From contig JAHIUA010000016.1 of NCBI GenBank assembly GCA_018817385.1, positions 1 through 64,000 on the forward strand: a stretch of 64,000 bases of DNA, written 5' to 3'. A program made the translations under genes and the position numbers. A model generated the notes under the pieces. It was not told the DNA's origin. It made no database searches and was given only the letters and a program-made list of their open reading frames with translations. Shown one piece after another: positions 9,388 to 17,700 of this stretch (positions within the stretch are counted from its first letter, which is position 1; each line of letters opens with the position of its first letter). The DNA is from Pseudomonadota bacterium. GTDB taxonomy: Bacteria; Desulfobacterota; Desulfobulbia; Desulfobulbales; Desulfocapsaceae.

Positions 9388-9813
9388 CTAACTCAAAGCT
9401 GGTAGAATAAGTTTATTCTCCTCATGAATGATTTTCCCGGCACTGCGGAGAGCTTTCATTGCCCTGGTAATACTGACTCGGTGTGCTCCTGTCAAAAAGC
9501 TCAGGTCTTCAGGGGTCAGCGGGAATTGGATCACCATTCCCCGTGGGACACGGGAACCATGCTCTTGAGCAACATTGTACAGGACACTGTAGAGTCGCTC
9601 TTCGACATTCGTCACCGCCAGACTCCCTACCCGGCTGATGAGCCATGAGATTCTCTCACTCTGGTTTCTTATAAGCTGAAGACCGATATTCGGATTTTGG
9701 CGCCCAAGCTGTTCGAACTGGCTTCTACTGTATCCGCAACCCAATGTATCTTCAAGAAAAATGGCGCTCACAGGATAATTAGCTGTCTTCCATTTATTGT
9801 CGTTACTGTTCAA
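9388..9813 (-). pseudogene. Crp/Fnr-family regulator, N-terminally truncated
   Basis: What remains is the end of the cyclic-nucleotide-like sensor domain (YPVSAIFLEDT), the dimerisation helix, and the winged-helix DNA-binding domain with a good recognition helix (FLTGAHRVSITRAMKALRSAGKI). About 90 residues of the sensor barrel are missing. The frame opens inside the last codons of the upstream DsbA-like gene, with only about ten foreign residues (from a TTG) before homology starts. This indicates that the 5' half was lost by recombination at 9790-9813. It might still make a constitutive DNA-binding fragment, but pseudogene is the simpler reading. Confidence 0.7.
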
Positions 9814-10447
9814 CCAACTCAGCTAATACTTGTTTGTAAACGTCAACTGGCTGCGCACCTGTAAGCGAACTTGCGCGGTTAAAGACCATCGTCGGTACAG
9901 ATGACACGCCTAAGCTATGCCAATATGCTTCTTGAGCTTGAACTCGATTGCGAGTGTCAATATCATCCAATCTAGCGAGCGCTTCAGCAACCGTTAAGCC
10001 AACCCTTTGTAACTCTTGGGTTAGAATCTGTCGATCAGAGACATCTTTTCGCTCACTAAAAAACGCTTCAAAGAGACGCAGTTGCAGCTCGGTCTGTTTC
10101 CCAAACTCTTTTGCGTAATCGAGCAATATGTGTACATCTCGCGTATTGACCATTTTCATCCCATCAAAATAGTCAAACTTAAATCCAAGCTCTGCGCCAA
10201 GATTCGTCATATGAGCCAGGGTGCGGCTACTTTCGTCCGGAGTCATACCATACTTCCTGGCAATATGAACAGATACCTCTTCACCTTCTGCGGGAATATC
10301 GGGGTTGAGTTCAAATGGTTGCCATTCAATTTCAACCTTGTCTTGTATGCCTAGTTCGGAAATGGCTGCTAATAAACGTTTGTATCCAATGATACACCAG
10401 GGACAAACAACATCTGAGATGATGTCCAGCTTAATTGTATCTGCCAT
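9803..10447 (-). CDS. DsbA-family oxidoreductase (FrnE-like)
   Basis: 214 residues of thioredoxin fold with a helical insertion. The active site is VVCPWC (Cys15 and Cys18) right after the first strand, and the cis-proline loop is VSSVPTMVFN. There is no signal peptide, so it is cytoplasmic, as in FrnE/YwbO-type proteins linked to polyketide chemistry and oxidative stress. The stop lies within the opening of the truncated Crp/Fnr frame. Together with the adjacent SDR, peroxiredoxin and TetR genes it forms a redox and detoxification patch that looks imported. Confidence 0.9.
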   Translation of the reverse strand: MADTIKLDIISDVVCPWCIIGYKRLLAAISELGIQDKVEIEWQPFELNPDIPAEGEEVSVHIARKYGMTPDESSRTLAHMTNLGAELGFKFDYFDGMKMVNTRDVHILLDYAKEFGKQTELQLRLFEAFFSERKDVSDRQILTQELQRVGLTVAEALARLDDIDTRNRVQAQEAYWHSLGVSSVPTMVFNRASSLTGAQPVDVYKQVLAELVEQ

Positions 10448-10572
10448 GCTAAAACCTCATTGTTTCGGTTATCAATTATACTTACAGGCCTACTCCCGGG
10501 AGAAGTGGGCCGTGATCAGGACCACGTCATGGTGGTAATCAAAAAAAATCAGTGCGTTACCGTAACCACTCA

Positions 10573-10970
10573 TTACTCGGAGAAATCAGCCTTCACAATA
10601 TTATCCGAAAAGCTCTGGTAGGCCGCTTCGAATTGCGTTGCCATATCATCTGGGAACATGTGGAAGTCGCCTGCTTCCAACGCACTCACAATACCCTCTG
10701 AAACAATTGAGGGTGAAAAACCTTCTTCAAAGCCTGCTTGATCAGCCATACCGGTAACAATTGGTCCTGAGTGAACACTTGTAAGCCTGGACTGTAACTA
10801 ACGACTTTATCACCAAATTGTTTTTCCAACGCTTTGGTGGCTTCTGGATTACGAACCGCCAAATATACTTTTTTGGCTCCCTGACTTAGAAACGATTCCA
10901 CAATAGCTTTGCCAAACCCACGATTTGCGCCAGTACCCAAAGCGACTTTGTTTTCGATAGAACTACTCAT
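10573..10970 (-). pseudogene. Short-chain dehydrogenase (SDR) with internal deletion and frameshift
   Basis: The N-terminal 56 residues are intact and carry a Rossmann start (VALGTGANRGFGKAIVESFL; the usual VTG is LGTG here). After FGDKVV the sequence jumps to a C-terminal part in another frame (SVHSGPIVTGMADQAGFEEG to NIVKADFSE, stop at 10573). The central 100 or more residues, with the Ser-Tyr-Lys catalytic residues, are gone. Both ends clearly belong to one SDR of about 240 residues. It cannot be an active enzyme. Confidence 0.85.
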
Positions 10971-11066
10971 GATTCTGCTCTTTTCCTGTAAATTGTTGCT
11001 ATTAATTTCATACCGAGCGATACGTTTGACATAATTTATACCGATTGGTAGTCAGAGAAAGACCTT

Positions 11067-11717
11067 TCACTTCATGAGAGCCTCGAGTTCTTTTACAACA
11101 TCCGCCGGCTCTGCACGCAACGTATAATCCGTATCAACAAAAGCAGAGGTGATGGTACCGTCGACGTCGACAACGAAGGTTGCAGCAAGAGGCAGGTCGA
11201 ATTGCCCTTTTCCATTATGTTTCTCAATCTCTATTCCAAAGCTTTCATAAATTGGCCGCAACTCTTCAGGCAGGGTAAAGACAATGCCTAGCTCCCGAGC
11301 ATAATTGGAGTTGAGATCTGTGAGCACTTCAAATTCCAGATTATGTCTTTCAGAAGTCGTTAGCGACGCATCAGGAAGCTCAGGGGTGATTGCAACAAGC
11401 GTTGCCCCCGTGGCATTTATATCCTGCAAGACCTCTTGGTAGGCATGCAGCTCCAGACTGCAATACGGGCACCACCCGCCCCGGTAAAATGTCACGACGA
11501 CAGGCCCGTTTTTTCGTAACGAAGCAAGGCTCCTGGCCTCCCCGAGATGATTTGGCAAGGTGAAATCTTTTAATTTTTCACCGACCTTTGGCGCACCCTC
11601 GACGAGGTCAGACTCGCTCAATATTTTCGCGTCATTCAGCAGAATAGTTCCAATTTCCTCTGGAAATTTGGCGATATTATCTGCTTTTAAAGCAGATAAC
11701 TGCTCTTTAAGGGACAT
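11067..11717 (-). CDS. Peroxiredoxin-like protein (AhpC/TSA family)
   Basis: 216 residues. After a 45-residue helical N-terminus a thioredoxin fold follows with the motif FYRGGWCPYC (Cys83 and Cys86), which fits the peroxiredoxin-like AhpC/TSA subgroup that reduces peroxides. A strong AGGAG site lies before the ATG at 11717. The gene is divergent from a TetR regulator, and two near-identical palindromes in the shared intergenic region make it the probable target of that regulator. Confidence 0.9.
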   Translation of the reverse strand: MSLKEQLSALKADNIAKFPEEIGTILLNDAKILSESDLVEGAPKVGEKLKDFTLPNHLGEARSLASLRKNGPVVVTFYRGGWCPYCSLELHAYQEVLQDINATGATLVAITPELPDASLTTSERHNLEFEVLTDLNSNYARELGIVFTLPEELRPIYESFGIEIEKHNGKGQFDLPLAATFVVDVDGTITSAFVDTDYTLRAEPADVVKELEALMK

Positions 11718-11781
11718 AACATTCTCCTCCCATTTTGATTAAACGTCAGTTGTATTGCTTCGTTCCTCCAAACAAGACCAT

Positions 11782-11799
11782 CTTGAATGTTCATTCAAG
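11782..11799. promoter_or_regulatory. TetR-type operator 1
   Basis: Perfect palindrome CTTGAATGTTCATTCAAG. It lies 65 bp upstream of the peroxiredoxin start and is matched by a second copy starting exactly 50 bp further on, five helical turns. The size and symmetry fit a TetR dimer site. Confidence 0.75.
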
Positions 11800-11831
11800 T
11801 TAAATCCCAAAGGAGTGCTTGTCAATGTCTT

Positions 11832-11849
11832 CTTGAATGATTATTCAAG
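11832..11849. promoter_or_regulatory. TetR-type operator 2
   Basis: Near-perfect palindrome CTTGAATGATTATTCAAG, differing from operator 1 at two positions, located 63 bp before the tetR ATG. Binding here should repress tetR itself and, together with site 1, the divergent peroxiredoxin. Confidence 0.75.
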
Positions 11850-11912
11850 TTAATAGTGTATAGTGTTATTTGTAATGCTCAGAATCTCATCACAGATAAA
11901 CGAGGCAACCCT

Positions 11913-12476
11913 ATGGCAAGAGCCCAATTTGATAGAAACGACGTTATTGATAAATCGATCGGACTTTTCTGGCAAAATGGCTTTAGCGCCTCATCAATGC
12001 AGCAAGTAGTCAAAACCACTGGCCTTAAGCCCGGCTCAATCTATCTTGCCTTTGGCAATAAAGAAGGTTTGTTCCGGGAAGCATTGGAGAGTTATGCCCA
12101 AAAATCCATCGCCCAAATACGCCACACACTGGATACGGCAGCAAGTGTCGGTGAAGGTCTTTGCAGGCTTCTCGATGCGGTTATACAGGAATCAACCAGG
12201 GAAAATTATTGCAGTTGCTTCCTCATCAAAACCCGGCTTGAGTTAGCTGCAGAGGGAAACGATCTCCATGAAGTTGCCTCCGCCAAGCTGAATGAGGTAG
12301 AAGCACTATTTCGAAGCTATTTGGAAAAAGAGTTCGATCATACAGTGAGCAGGCAACGAGCAGTCAGCCTCATGTTACATATCTTCGGGGTGAGAGTTTA
12401 TGGCTACCAACGAGATTCCGCTGATCGTATGCGTCAGGGACTGCGAGAGGGGTTGCCTTGGCTTCCCTGGGAATAA
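11913..12476 (+). CDS. TetR/AcrR-family transcriptional regulator
   Basis: 187 residues from the ATG at 11913, chosen because the helix-turn-helix starts directly after it (FDRNDVIDKSIGLFWQNGF, then GLKPGSIYLAFGNKEGLF). The C-terminal ligand domain contains a Cys pair (YCSC) near residue 105, plausibly sensing electrophiles or oxidants as in NemR-like members. It is divergent from the peroxiredoxin with two operator palindromes between them, which supports local autoregulation. An upstream in-frame ATG at 11856 would put the start beside the operator and adds no conserved residues. Confidence 0.92.
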   Translation: MARAQFDRNDVIDKSIGLFWQNGFSASSMQQVVKTTGLKPGSIYLAFGNKEGLFREALESYAQKSIAQIRHTLDTAASVGEGLCRLLDAVIQESTRENYCSCFLIKTRLELAAEGNDLHEVASAKLNEVEALFRSYLEKEFDHTVSRQRAVSLMLHIFGVRVYGYQRDSADRMRQGLREGLPWLPWE

Positions 12477-12487
12477 TATGATCAATT

Positions 12488-13168
12488 TCAGGCAAGCATG
12501 ATTAGGCCTGCCACCCAGCTTGTGGCATCTTTATCAGATAACATTGATTTTTCCGCTATCGGTGCTGACCATCCTGAAGCCTTCATCAATGCGATGACAT
12601 CAACACCAAAACCTGACATTGATGGGCGGGCTGACTCTATGTGGCGGCAGGGTTTATTCTCTGCTAAAACGCAACATTTTTCTTGATCCTCACAAAACAG
12701 TTCTTTACAAGATCCACCAGCAAATCCTTTTGCATTTTTAAAACCTGCTTCAATGGCTTTTTGCTCTACTGCGGCTACAATTTGATGAAGCAGCTGCATC
12801 ACACCCTTTCGCTCAGCGGAAAACATAACTGATGTTGGTAGCTCTATTTTCACAGTAATGGAATAGTTGCTTTGTGCCTGCCACTTTCTAAATTCGTCAG
12901 GCCCTTCCACATTGGGTGGACAACCCGCTGCAAGACCATAATTCGGACAAGTATATTCTCCGTTACATAATGCTGCCAAACTATCTTTAGACTGAATCTC
13001 TTTGGACGATACAATGGCGGAAGAGGTTGCTCCAAAGCTTATTGCTTCCTTGAACAAGCATGCAATTTGATGTTTTAATACGACATGCCCCCTTGAATCT
13101 GTTGCGTTTCTCACGATATGATCCATAATGCCGTTAAATTTGTATAACTCGCTATCTAAGCACTTCAC
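12488..13168 (-). CDS. DUF2284 metal-binding protein
   Basis: 226 residues. The family's cysteine pattern is present: CPNYGLAAGCPPN in the first half and SCKELFCEDQEKC followed by CRHIESARPSMSGFGVD in the second, together probably holding an iron-sulfur or other metal centre. The start is taken as the GTG at 13168; an ATG at 13126 has no ribosome site. It follows the Rieske-like gene on the same strand with 31 bp between, so the two may be co-transcribed. The cellular role of DUF2284 is unknown to me. Confidence 0.85.
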   Translation of the reverse strand: MKCLDSELYKFNGIMDHIVRNATDSRGHVVLKHQIACLFKEAISFGATSSAIVSSKEIQSKDSLAALCNGEYTCPNYGLAAGCPPNVEGPDEFRKWQAQSNYSITVKIELPTSVMFSAERKGVMQLLHQIVAAVEQKAIEAGFKNAKGFAGGSCKELFCEDQEKCCVLAENKPCRHIESARPSMSGFGVDVIALMKASGWSAPIAEKSMLSDKDATSWVAGLIMLA

Positions 13169-13199
13169 TCAGCTTTGCCCGAAAATGATCATGTTGTTG

Positions 13200-13625
13200 T
13201 CATTCTGAAATCAGAACGATAAGCTTTTCCTGATCCTTTTCTACTGGATAACAATGAATCGAGTGAGGGGCAGGCCCGAAGATTGTGTTGCCACTAGAAT
13301 CGAAAGTTGACTTATTGATGCTGCAACACTGTACTGTATTTGTCCCTGGTACAGGATCTAATCGACGATGCCCAAAATGTGTACACTGATTGCGATACGC
13401 ACGATATTCTCCACCTTCACCACATACAACGAGAACTCGTACCGGAAGATTTCCCCCCTCAAACCGTATTGCGCCACCTGGGGTTCTTAGTTCAGAGGCT
13501 TCATGAAGATTAATGACAAGTTTCCCATCTTCATATTCCCAGCAATTTGCAACTGTAGGTTTTTTAGTCTCCGAAACCCCAAATACCCTTTGGAAAAAAC
13601 TTCTTTTTACAAATTTGCAATCCAT
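13200..13625 (-). CDS. Rieske-type protein with altered second cluster motif
   Basis: 141 residues. The C-terminal 80 residues have a Rieske fold pattern: CTH at 81-83, a proline-rich connection, then QCCSINKSTFD at 99-109. The first motif (CxH) is normal. The second should be CxxH, but after Cys100 and Cys101 there is no histidine (Ile103, Asn104), so a normal two-Cys two-His [2Fe-2S] site cannot form. I recall related bacterial proteins that share the CCS.NKS form, so this may be a subfamily rather than a mutation. The ATG at 13625 has a GAGGAG site. Confidence 0.75.
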   Translation of the reverse strand: MDCKFVKRSFFQRVFGVSETKKPTVANCWEYEDGKLVINLHEASELRTPGGAIRFEGGNLPVRVLVVCGEGGEYRAYRNQCTHFGHRRLDPVPGTNTVQCCSINKSTFDSSGNTIFGPAPHSIHCYPVEKDQEKLIVLISE

Positions 13626-13774
13626 CTCATTTTCTCCTCATTAATACCTTTTTAATGTCATTCACATCGAACAAGGAAGTGCTGCATACAAGATATGGTA
13701 TACGCCACTACTTGACTTACTGAGCGATCTTGTGAGATTTCGGAAAGACTTCTATAGTTTTCCACCTGAAGGTG

Positions 13775-14184
13775 CTAGCCCATAGCCACCAGAGGTCTCA
13801 TTCCTGTAACATCAAAGACCACTCCGGCGGCAATCATTTTTGCGGCATCAGTTCCCTTAGCATCAGCTATGGCCTTTGTTACCCCATCGATAATTGGGCC
13901 TTCTTTTTGAATCTCCCAAGCTTTAAAATAAAGCCGGTAACCAGGGGTTACGAAAGTAACCGGACTTACAGCAACACAGAAAAAGCCTGCCTGAGGATTT
14001 TCCTCTAAATTTTGCAATGCCCAGTTGCTTCCCAACCCCATCACAATGGTCCCATCTTCCGATAGTTGGGGACTACCGAAACAAGCGATATAGAGGCTGT
14101 CCCTGTTTATTCGCAGTCCCAAGAGTACCCTATCTGACCGGCTTTATTTACTGTTTCAAGAACATCTTTGCTGATCTCTACCAT
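13775..14184 (-). pseudogene. Pyridoxamine 5'-phosphate oxidase-like (PPOX) gene with two frameshifts
   Basis: A good AAGGAGG site precedes the ATG at 14184, opening MVEISKDVLETVNKAGQIGY. Homology then continues as LGTANKQGQP in a second frame and as YIACFGSPQLSEDG through to GMRPLVAMG in a third. Two single-base insertions about 35 bp apart explain this. The reconstructed product is a split-barrel flavin-binding protein of about 136 residues. The reading frame from a TTG at 14122 gives the 115-residue C-terminal part only. Real decay or two sequence errors. Confidence 0.75.
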
Positions 14185-14352
14185 GTTATCCTCCTTTTGG
14201 AGTAAACAAATTTTGGACTAACATGAGCCACAACAGCCGACCCGCCAAGTTTCGCATAGCCCTATTTTGGGTTCAATGGCAATTGTCACACCGCAGGGGC
14301 ATAAGTCCCGATGTCTCTCAGGTTCGTTTATCGGTTTGAGCAGACAAGCTGC

Positions 14353-15027
14353 TCAACTCAACTTTATCCTGTCGGCAAGCTCCACCAGACTACTCACAGT
14401 AATGGTTGGATCTATCCCCCAAGGGTCAAATATTTTCTCCGGAGAACGGCGAACCCAGGCGGCTTTCATTCCGGCCGAAATTGCCCCTATAACATCAAAA
14501 GGATTACTCGAAACCAGCCATGCACTAGCGCCAACTGCCCTGCTCTGTTGTAAAAAATGACCATATGTTGCCGGGGATGGCTTGAAGGTCTTAATGTCGT
14601 CGACGCTCACAACACCCAGAAACAAATCTCTGATGCCCGCATTATTCAACAACATCTCAAGAGCATCTGCCTTGCCATTTGAAAAGGCATAAAGGCGAAA
14701 TCCGGCTGTCTTCAACCGGGCTAACCCCGTTTTAACGTCACTAAATGCCGGGAGCACCCGGTAAATGTCCATCAGCTCAGCCTTCTGCCTGTCAGTGAGT
14801 GATACTTTGTGAAAGGCACAGGTATAAGCAAGTGCTTGGCTTGTACACACAGCAAAGTTCTCGTAATTCTGCATAAGCCCACGCCGAAAAGAGTATTCCA
14901 ACTGCTTGTCACGCCAAGTTTGAGAGAACTTCTCTGCATCATCATGTACAAGCTTTTGCAATGCTGCAACGACACCATTGGTATCGATCAGGGTTCCATA
15001 TACATCGAATGCAAGGGTCGTCTGCAT
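14353..15027 (-). CDS. Haloacid dehalogenase, type II (L-2-haloacid dehalogenase-like)
   Basis: 224 residues, HAD superfamily. The nucleophile aspartate is in LAFDVYGTLID near residue 8; the second motif is YAFSNGKADAL; the third lysine and acidic residues are in the FKPSPATYGHFLQ and SSNPFDVIGA segments. The SSNPFDVIGA signature is typical of L-2-haloacid dehalogenases, which hydrolyse 2-halocarboxylates to 2-hydroxy acids with inversion. The ATG has an AAGGAGAA site. It may act with its redox neighbours in xenobiotic breakdown. Confidence 0.9.
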   Translation of the reverse strand: MQTTLAFDVYGTLIDTNGVVAALQKLVHDDAEKFSQTWRDKQLEYSFRRGLMQNYENFAVCTSQALAYTCAFHKVSLTDRQKAELMDIYRVLPAFSDVKTGLARLKTAGFRLYAFSNGKADALEMLLNNAGIRDLFLGVVSVDDIKTFKPSPATYGHFLQQSRAVGASAWLVSSNPFDVIGAISAGMKAAWVRRSPEKIFDPWGIDPTITVSSLVELADRIKLS

Positions 15028-15102
15028 GAGGTTCTCCTTTTGTCGGTTAGCTTGTCTGTGCTCTAATTTTTTCTAGAATCACGACATAGCAACGTGCTAC
15101 TG

Positions 15103-15756
15103 TTACATCAGGCTGACTGTTTTCAACCTTTCAGCTATTTCCCTGCCAAGATTTTCGGCCTGCCGCCATGTGTCTTTTTGGTCTTCTACCTTGCAAAATT
15201 TTTCAGGGGTAACTTCAGTGTCGTCCCCAAAGACCCATGGCAAAGAACTCATAGGACAGGTCTGGCCAAAACCACAGACCAAACATTCCGTGTTGCCAAC
15301 CACCTTAAGCTGGCCCAGCACTTCCATTCCTTCCAAAGTCAGTGCCATGTTGAGTTGATTGCTCGCCTCATCCACTCCAGGAGCTCCCCGGCCAATGCCG
15401 GTGACTACCGTCACTGCCAGTTTTCCACGGTTATAGCCGTTCTGATGTCGAAGAGAAAAGAGTCTTTCAAGAAAAGCCTTGGTAAAACCATCAATGGTAC
15501 CATAGGGTGGATATCCACCAACCACAATCGCACCAGCATGTTTCACTTTCTCAGCTATCTCCTGGAAGTCGTCCTTAACTTTACAGATATTGTCTTTGGT
15601 ACAACCCAGGCAGGCGATACACGGTTGGACCTTGTGTTTAGACAACTTGATAAACTCTGTTTCAAGGCCTGTATTTTCCAGAACTGCCTGGACAAGTCTG
15701 TCTGTGTTTGAGTTTTTTATAGGACTCCCAGAAATTCCGATAACCTGAGGTTTCAT
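15103..15756 (-). CDS. NADPH-dependent FMN reductase / iron-sulfur flavoprotein-like
   Basis: About 217 residues from the ATG at 15756, which has GGAG six bases upstream; an ATG at 15768 adds four residues. The flavodoxin-like FMN phosphate loop is GISGSPIKNSNTD. A CIACLGCTKDNIC segment near 45-57 matches the compact cysteine motif of iron-sulfur flavoproteins that bind [4Fe-4S]. A second cysteine set (CLVCGFGQTC) follows near 160. It probably transfers electrons in the cytoplasm. The partner is unknown. Confidence 0.85.
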   Translation of the reverse strand: MKPQVIGISGSPIKNSNTDRLVQAVLENTGLETEFIKLSKHKVQPCIACLGCTKDNICKVKDDFQEIAEKVKHAGAIVVGGYPPYGTIDGFTKAFLERLFSLRHQNGYNRGKLAVTVVTGIGRGAPGVDEASNQLNMALTLEGMEVLGQLKVVGNTECLVCGFGQTCPMSSLPWVFGDDTEVTPEKFCKVEDQKDTWRQAENLGREIAERLKTVSLM

Positions 15757-15891
15757 TGTCTTCTCCATAGTAAAAAATGATTGCCGAATATCCTGTCATA
15801 TTCCTGAACCATCAATATATAGATTGTAGCAGTTGTTACAATCTATAAAATAATTTTTAAGAAATCCGATGATAACAAATAACGAATTCAA

Positions 15892-17082
15892 TCAGCGTAA
15901 GACCTTCAAGGCCAGGATTGCAATAATTCCAAGAACAATCCAGTGGGATGTCAACAAGATACATCCAAATGAAATGGCAAGGGTTAATGCTGTGTAGCGA
16001 ATTGTTTTATTGCTTGCAAGTTTATATGCTGCCATTAAAGCAATTGTGGCGTTAGCTATAAAAAATCCATCGGCCAAAGCTACCAGGTCTTCAATGGTAA
16101 AGATTTCAAAGTGCACCAGGAAGAGTACGAAGATATTGACAGAGCATAAGAACAATACAGCTCCAAGAGGTGCTCCATTGTGAAGCCTTTTATTGAGGAG
16201 GTTTAAAAGATTGTTCTGTCCAGAGCTTATTCCTGCAATGAGTCTTGCAACTCCGCCTACAAAAAGAAGTACTGTACTGATACAAAGCATCAGCGCAAGA
16301 ATACCCATAACAAGAGCACTGCTCTTCCCAAAAAGAGGGTAAATAAGTGCTGTGATGGCATTCTCGTCTTGAAGATGCGTGAACTGGATTGCAGAGATCA
16401 CCAGCAGATAAATCATAGAGATAACTACTGCACTAATTTTCACCGCCCTGGGGATCATAGTCGCAGGGTCCTGGACCTCTTTGGAGTAGTTGCCCACCAC
16501 TTCCCAGCCAACGATGGACCAAAAAGCCAAGAGTAAGGCCCTTGATATTACAGCCAGATCAAAGGGTGACTCTAAGGAAAATGAAGTTTCATGTCCAAGC
16601 AGAACTGCACCACTTCCAAGAGTTAAAATAATGGCAATGATCGTGGTTACCGCCAGGGAAACAGTACCCAGGAAGTGAATAGGTCGGAGCAGGGCAAAGC
16701 AGACAAAACCTATCATCAGAAAAGAGATAGTGGTGACATCCAGTCCCAACAGCGGTTGTATAAACCGGGCACCAACCAGATAAACCGCCACCGGCCCAAA
16801 TAAAACGGCGCTGATGAGATAAGAGGAGGTGAGATATTTGAATTTGACATTAAACGCCGCCTCAACCGCGTTTGTCACCCCTTCATCGCCTGGAAACTTT
16901 ATACTCAAATTGCCCAGAACTAACGCAAAAGCAAAACCGACCACAAGTATGGCAAACCACACCGGCACCGAAAGGTTTCCGGTGAGGCCATACACAAGCG
17001 GCGGCAGAAGAATGATCCCAGAACCAAGAATGGGGCCGATCATCAGCCCGGAAAGGGTCAACGTCGTGAGTTGTTTTTTCAT
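15892..17082 (-). CDS. yjeH: APC-superfamily amino acid exporter (YjeH-like)
   Basis: 396 residues, eleven to twelve transmembrane helices. The N-terminus (LTLSGLMIGPILGSGIILLP) has the unwound first helix of APC transporters, and the spacing resembles YjeH, an exporter of methionine and branched-chain amino acids, rather than the longer importers. A WSIVGWEVVGNYSKEVQDP segment near 190-205 is the conserved loop. No ribosome site is visible before the ATG. Substrate unproven. Confidence 0.8.
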   Translation of the reverse strand: MKKQLTTLTLSGLMIGPILGSGIILLPPLVYGLTGNLSVPVWFAILVVGFAFALVLGNLSIKFPGDEGVTNAVEAAFNVKFKYLTSSYLISAVLFGPVAVYLVGARFIQPLLGLDVTTISFLMIGFVCFALLRPIHFLGTVSLAVTTIIAIILTLGSGAVLLGHETSFSLESPFDLAVISRALLLAFWSIVGWEVVGNYSKEVQDPATMIPRAVKISAVVISMIYLLVISAIQFTHLQDENAITALIYPLFGKSSALVMGILALMLCISTVLLFVGGVARLIAGISSGQNNLLNLLNKRLHNGAPLGAVLFLCSVNIFVLFLVHFEIFTIEDLVALADGFFIANATIALMAAYKLASNKTIRYTALTLAISFGCILLTSHWIVLGIIAILALKVLR

Positions 17083-17571
17083 GTATATTTTAAATAAGCT
17101 CGAAGCAAGATCTCTCCATTTTAAACTGCACCTAGCAGCTCACAGGTCTCCACAAAAAGGTGTCTACCATACACTCTAAAACAGCTGGTTGCACAGCAAA
17201 GCCAGGTTTCTCTCCTTTTTTTCTGCTTTGCCGGACTTGGGTCTTGTTTTATTATCCCCCCTAGACACTCTCACCTTGTGGCCATGCCTTATCTTTACAA
17301 TATCATCCTGTTGCATCATTTTTTGCCACACCAGGAAGGTTTTCTGATTTTGACTTCCCTGTTGTCTCCACGAACCGGAACAACCACCTGCGTGAGCCTC
17401 ACAGCTGAATTGAGCCAAGTAGTTGTCCCTTTTTTTATATAGTCCTTGACAAGCCCTTCTCTTTTTGGAGAGAATACACTATTCAACGATTACTGGCTAT
17501 TAAGGGGAAAAAAATCGTTTTCGCCAAGCAAGAGATAGTCGACCATTCTCCATTACAAAAGGAGCTGCAGA
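17083..17571. other. Intergenic region upstream of the Lys-rich miniprotein
   Basis: About 490 bp. An 80-codon frame at 17176-17418 on the minus strand has no recognisable domain or ribosome site and is not called. The last 130 bp hold a candidate promoter for the miniprotein. Confidence 0.4.
17446..17475 (+). promoter_or_regulatory. Candidate sigma-70 promoter of the Lys-rich miniprotein
   Basis: A perfect TTGACA at 17446-17451 is followed after 18 bp by GAGAAT (four of six to consensus) at 17470-17475. The spacer contains the small inverted repeat TTCTCT/AGAGAA. Transcription would start about 90 nt before the miniprotein ATG. Confidence 0.4.
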
Positions 17572-17700
17572 ATGGCTAAAGAGAAAGACAAGAAAAAAAA
17601 GGACGACAAGAAAAAAGAGAAAAAAGACAAGAAAACTGAATGCTGTACAAAGTCTTCCTGTAAAAAAAAGGACGACAAGAAAAAGAAAAAGAAAAAATAG
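17572..17700 (+). CDS. 42-residue Lys/Asp-rich miniprotein with a Cys patch
   Basis: ATG at 17572 with a good AAAGGAG site; stop at 17698-17700. The peptide starts MAKEKDKKKKDDKKKEKKDK and continues with TECCTKSSC before ending in lysines. More than half the residues are lysine, broken by DD/E pairs, with three cysteines (CC and SSC). A KKKDDKKK motif occurs on both sides of the cysteine patch. It is strongly basic; nucleic acid, metal or phosphate binding is possible but unproven. I know no family. Such runs also arise by slippage of A-rich DNA, so expression needs evidence. Confidence 0.55.
   Translation: MAKEKDKKKKDDKKKEKKDKKTECCTKSSCKKKDDKKKKKKK

Noticed and set aside
17176-17418. 80-codon minus-strand ORF upstream of the miniprotein
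   Set aside because: No ribosome site, no domain, composition unlike the neighbours' proteins.
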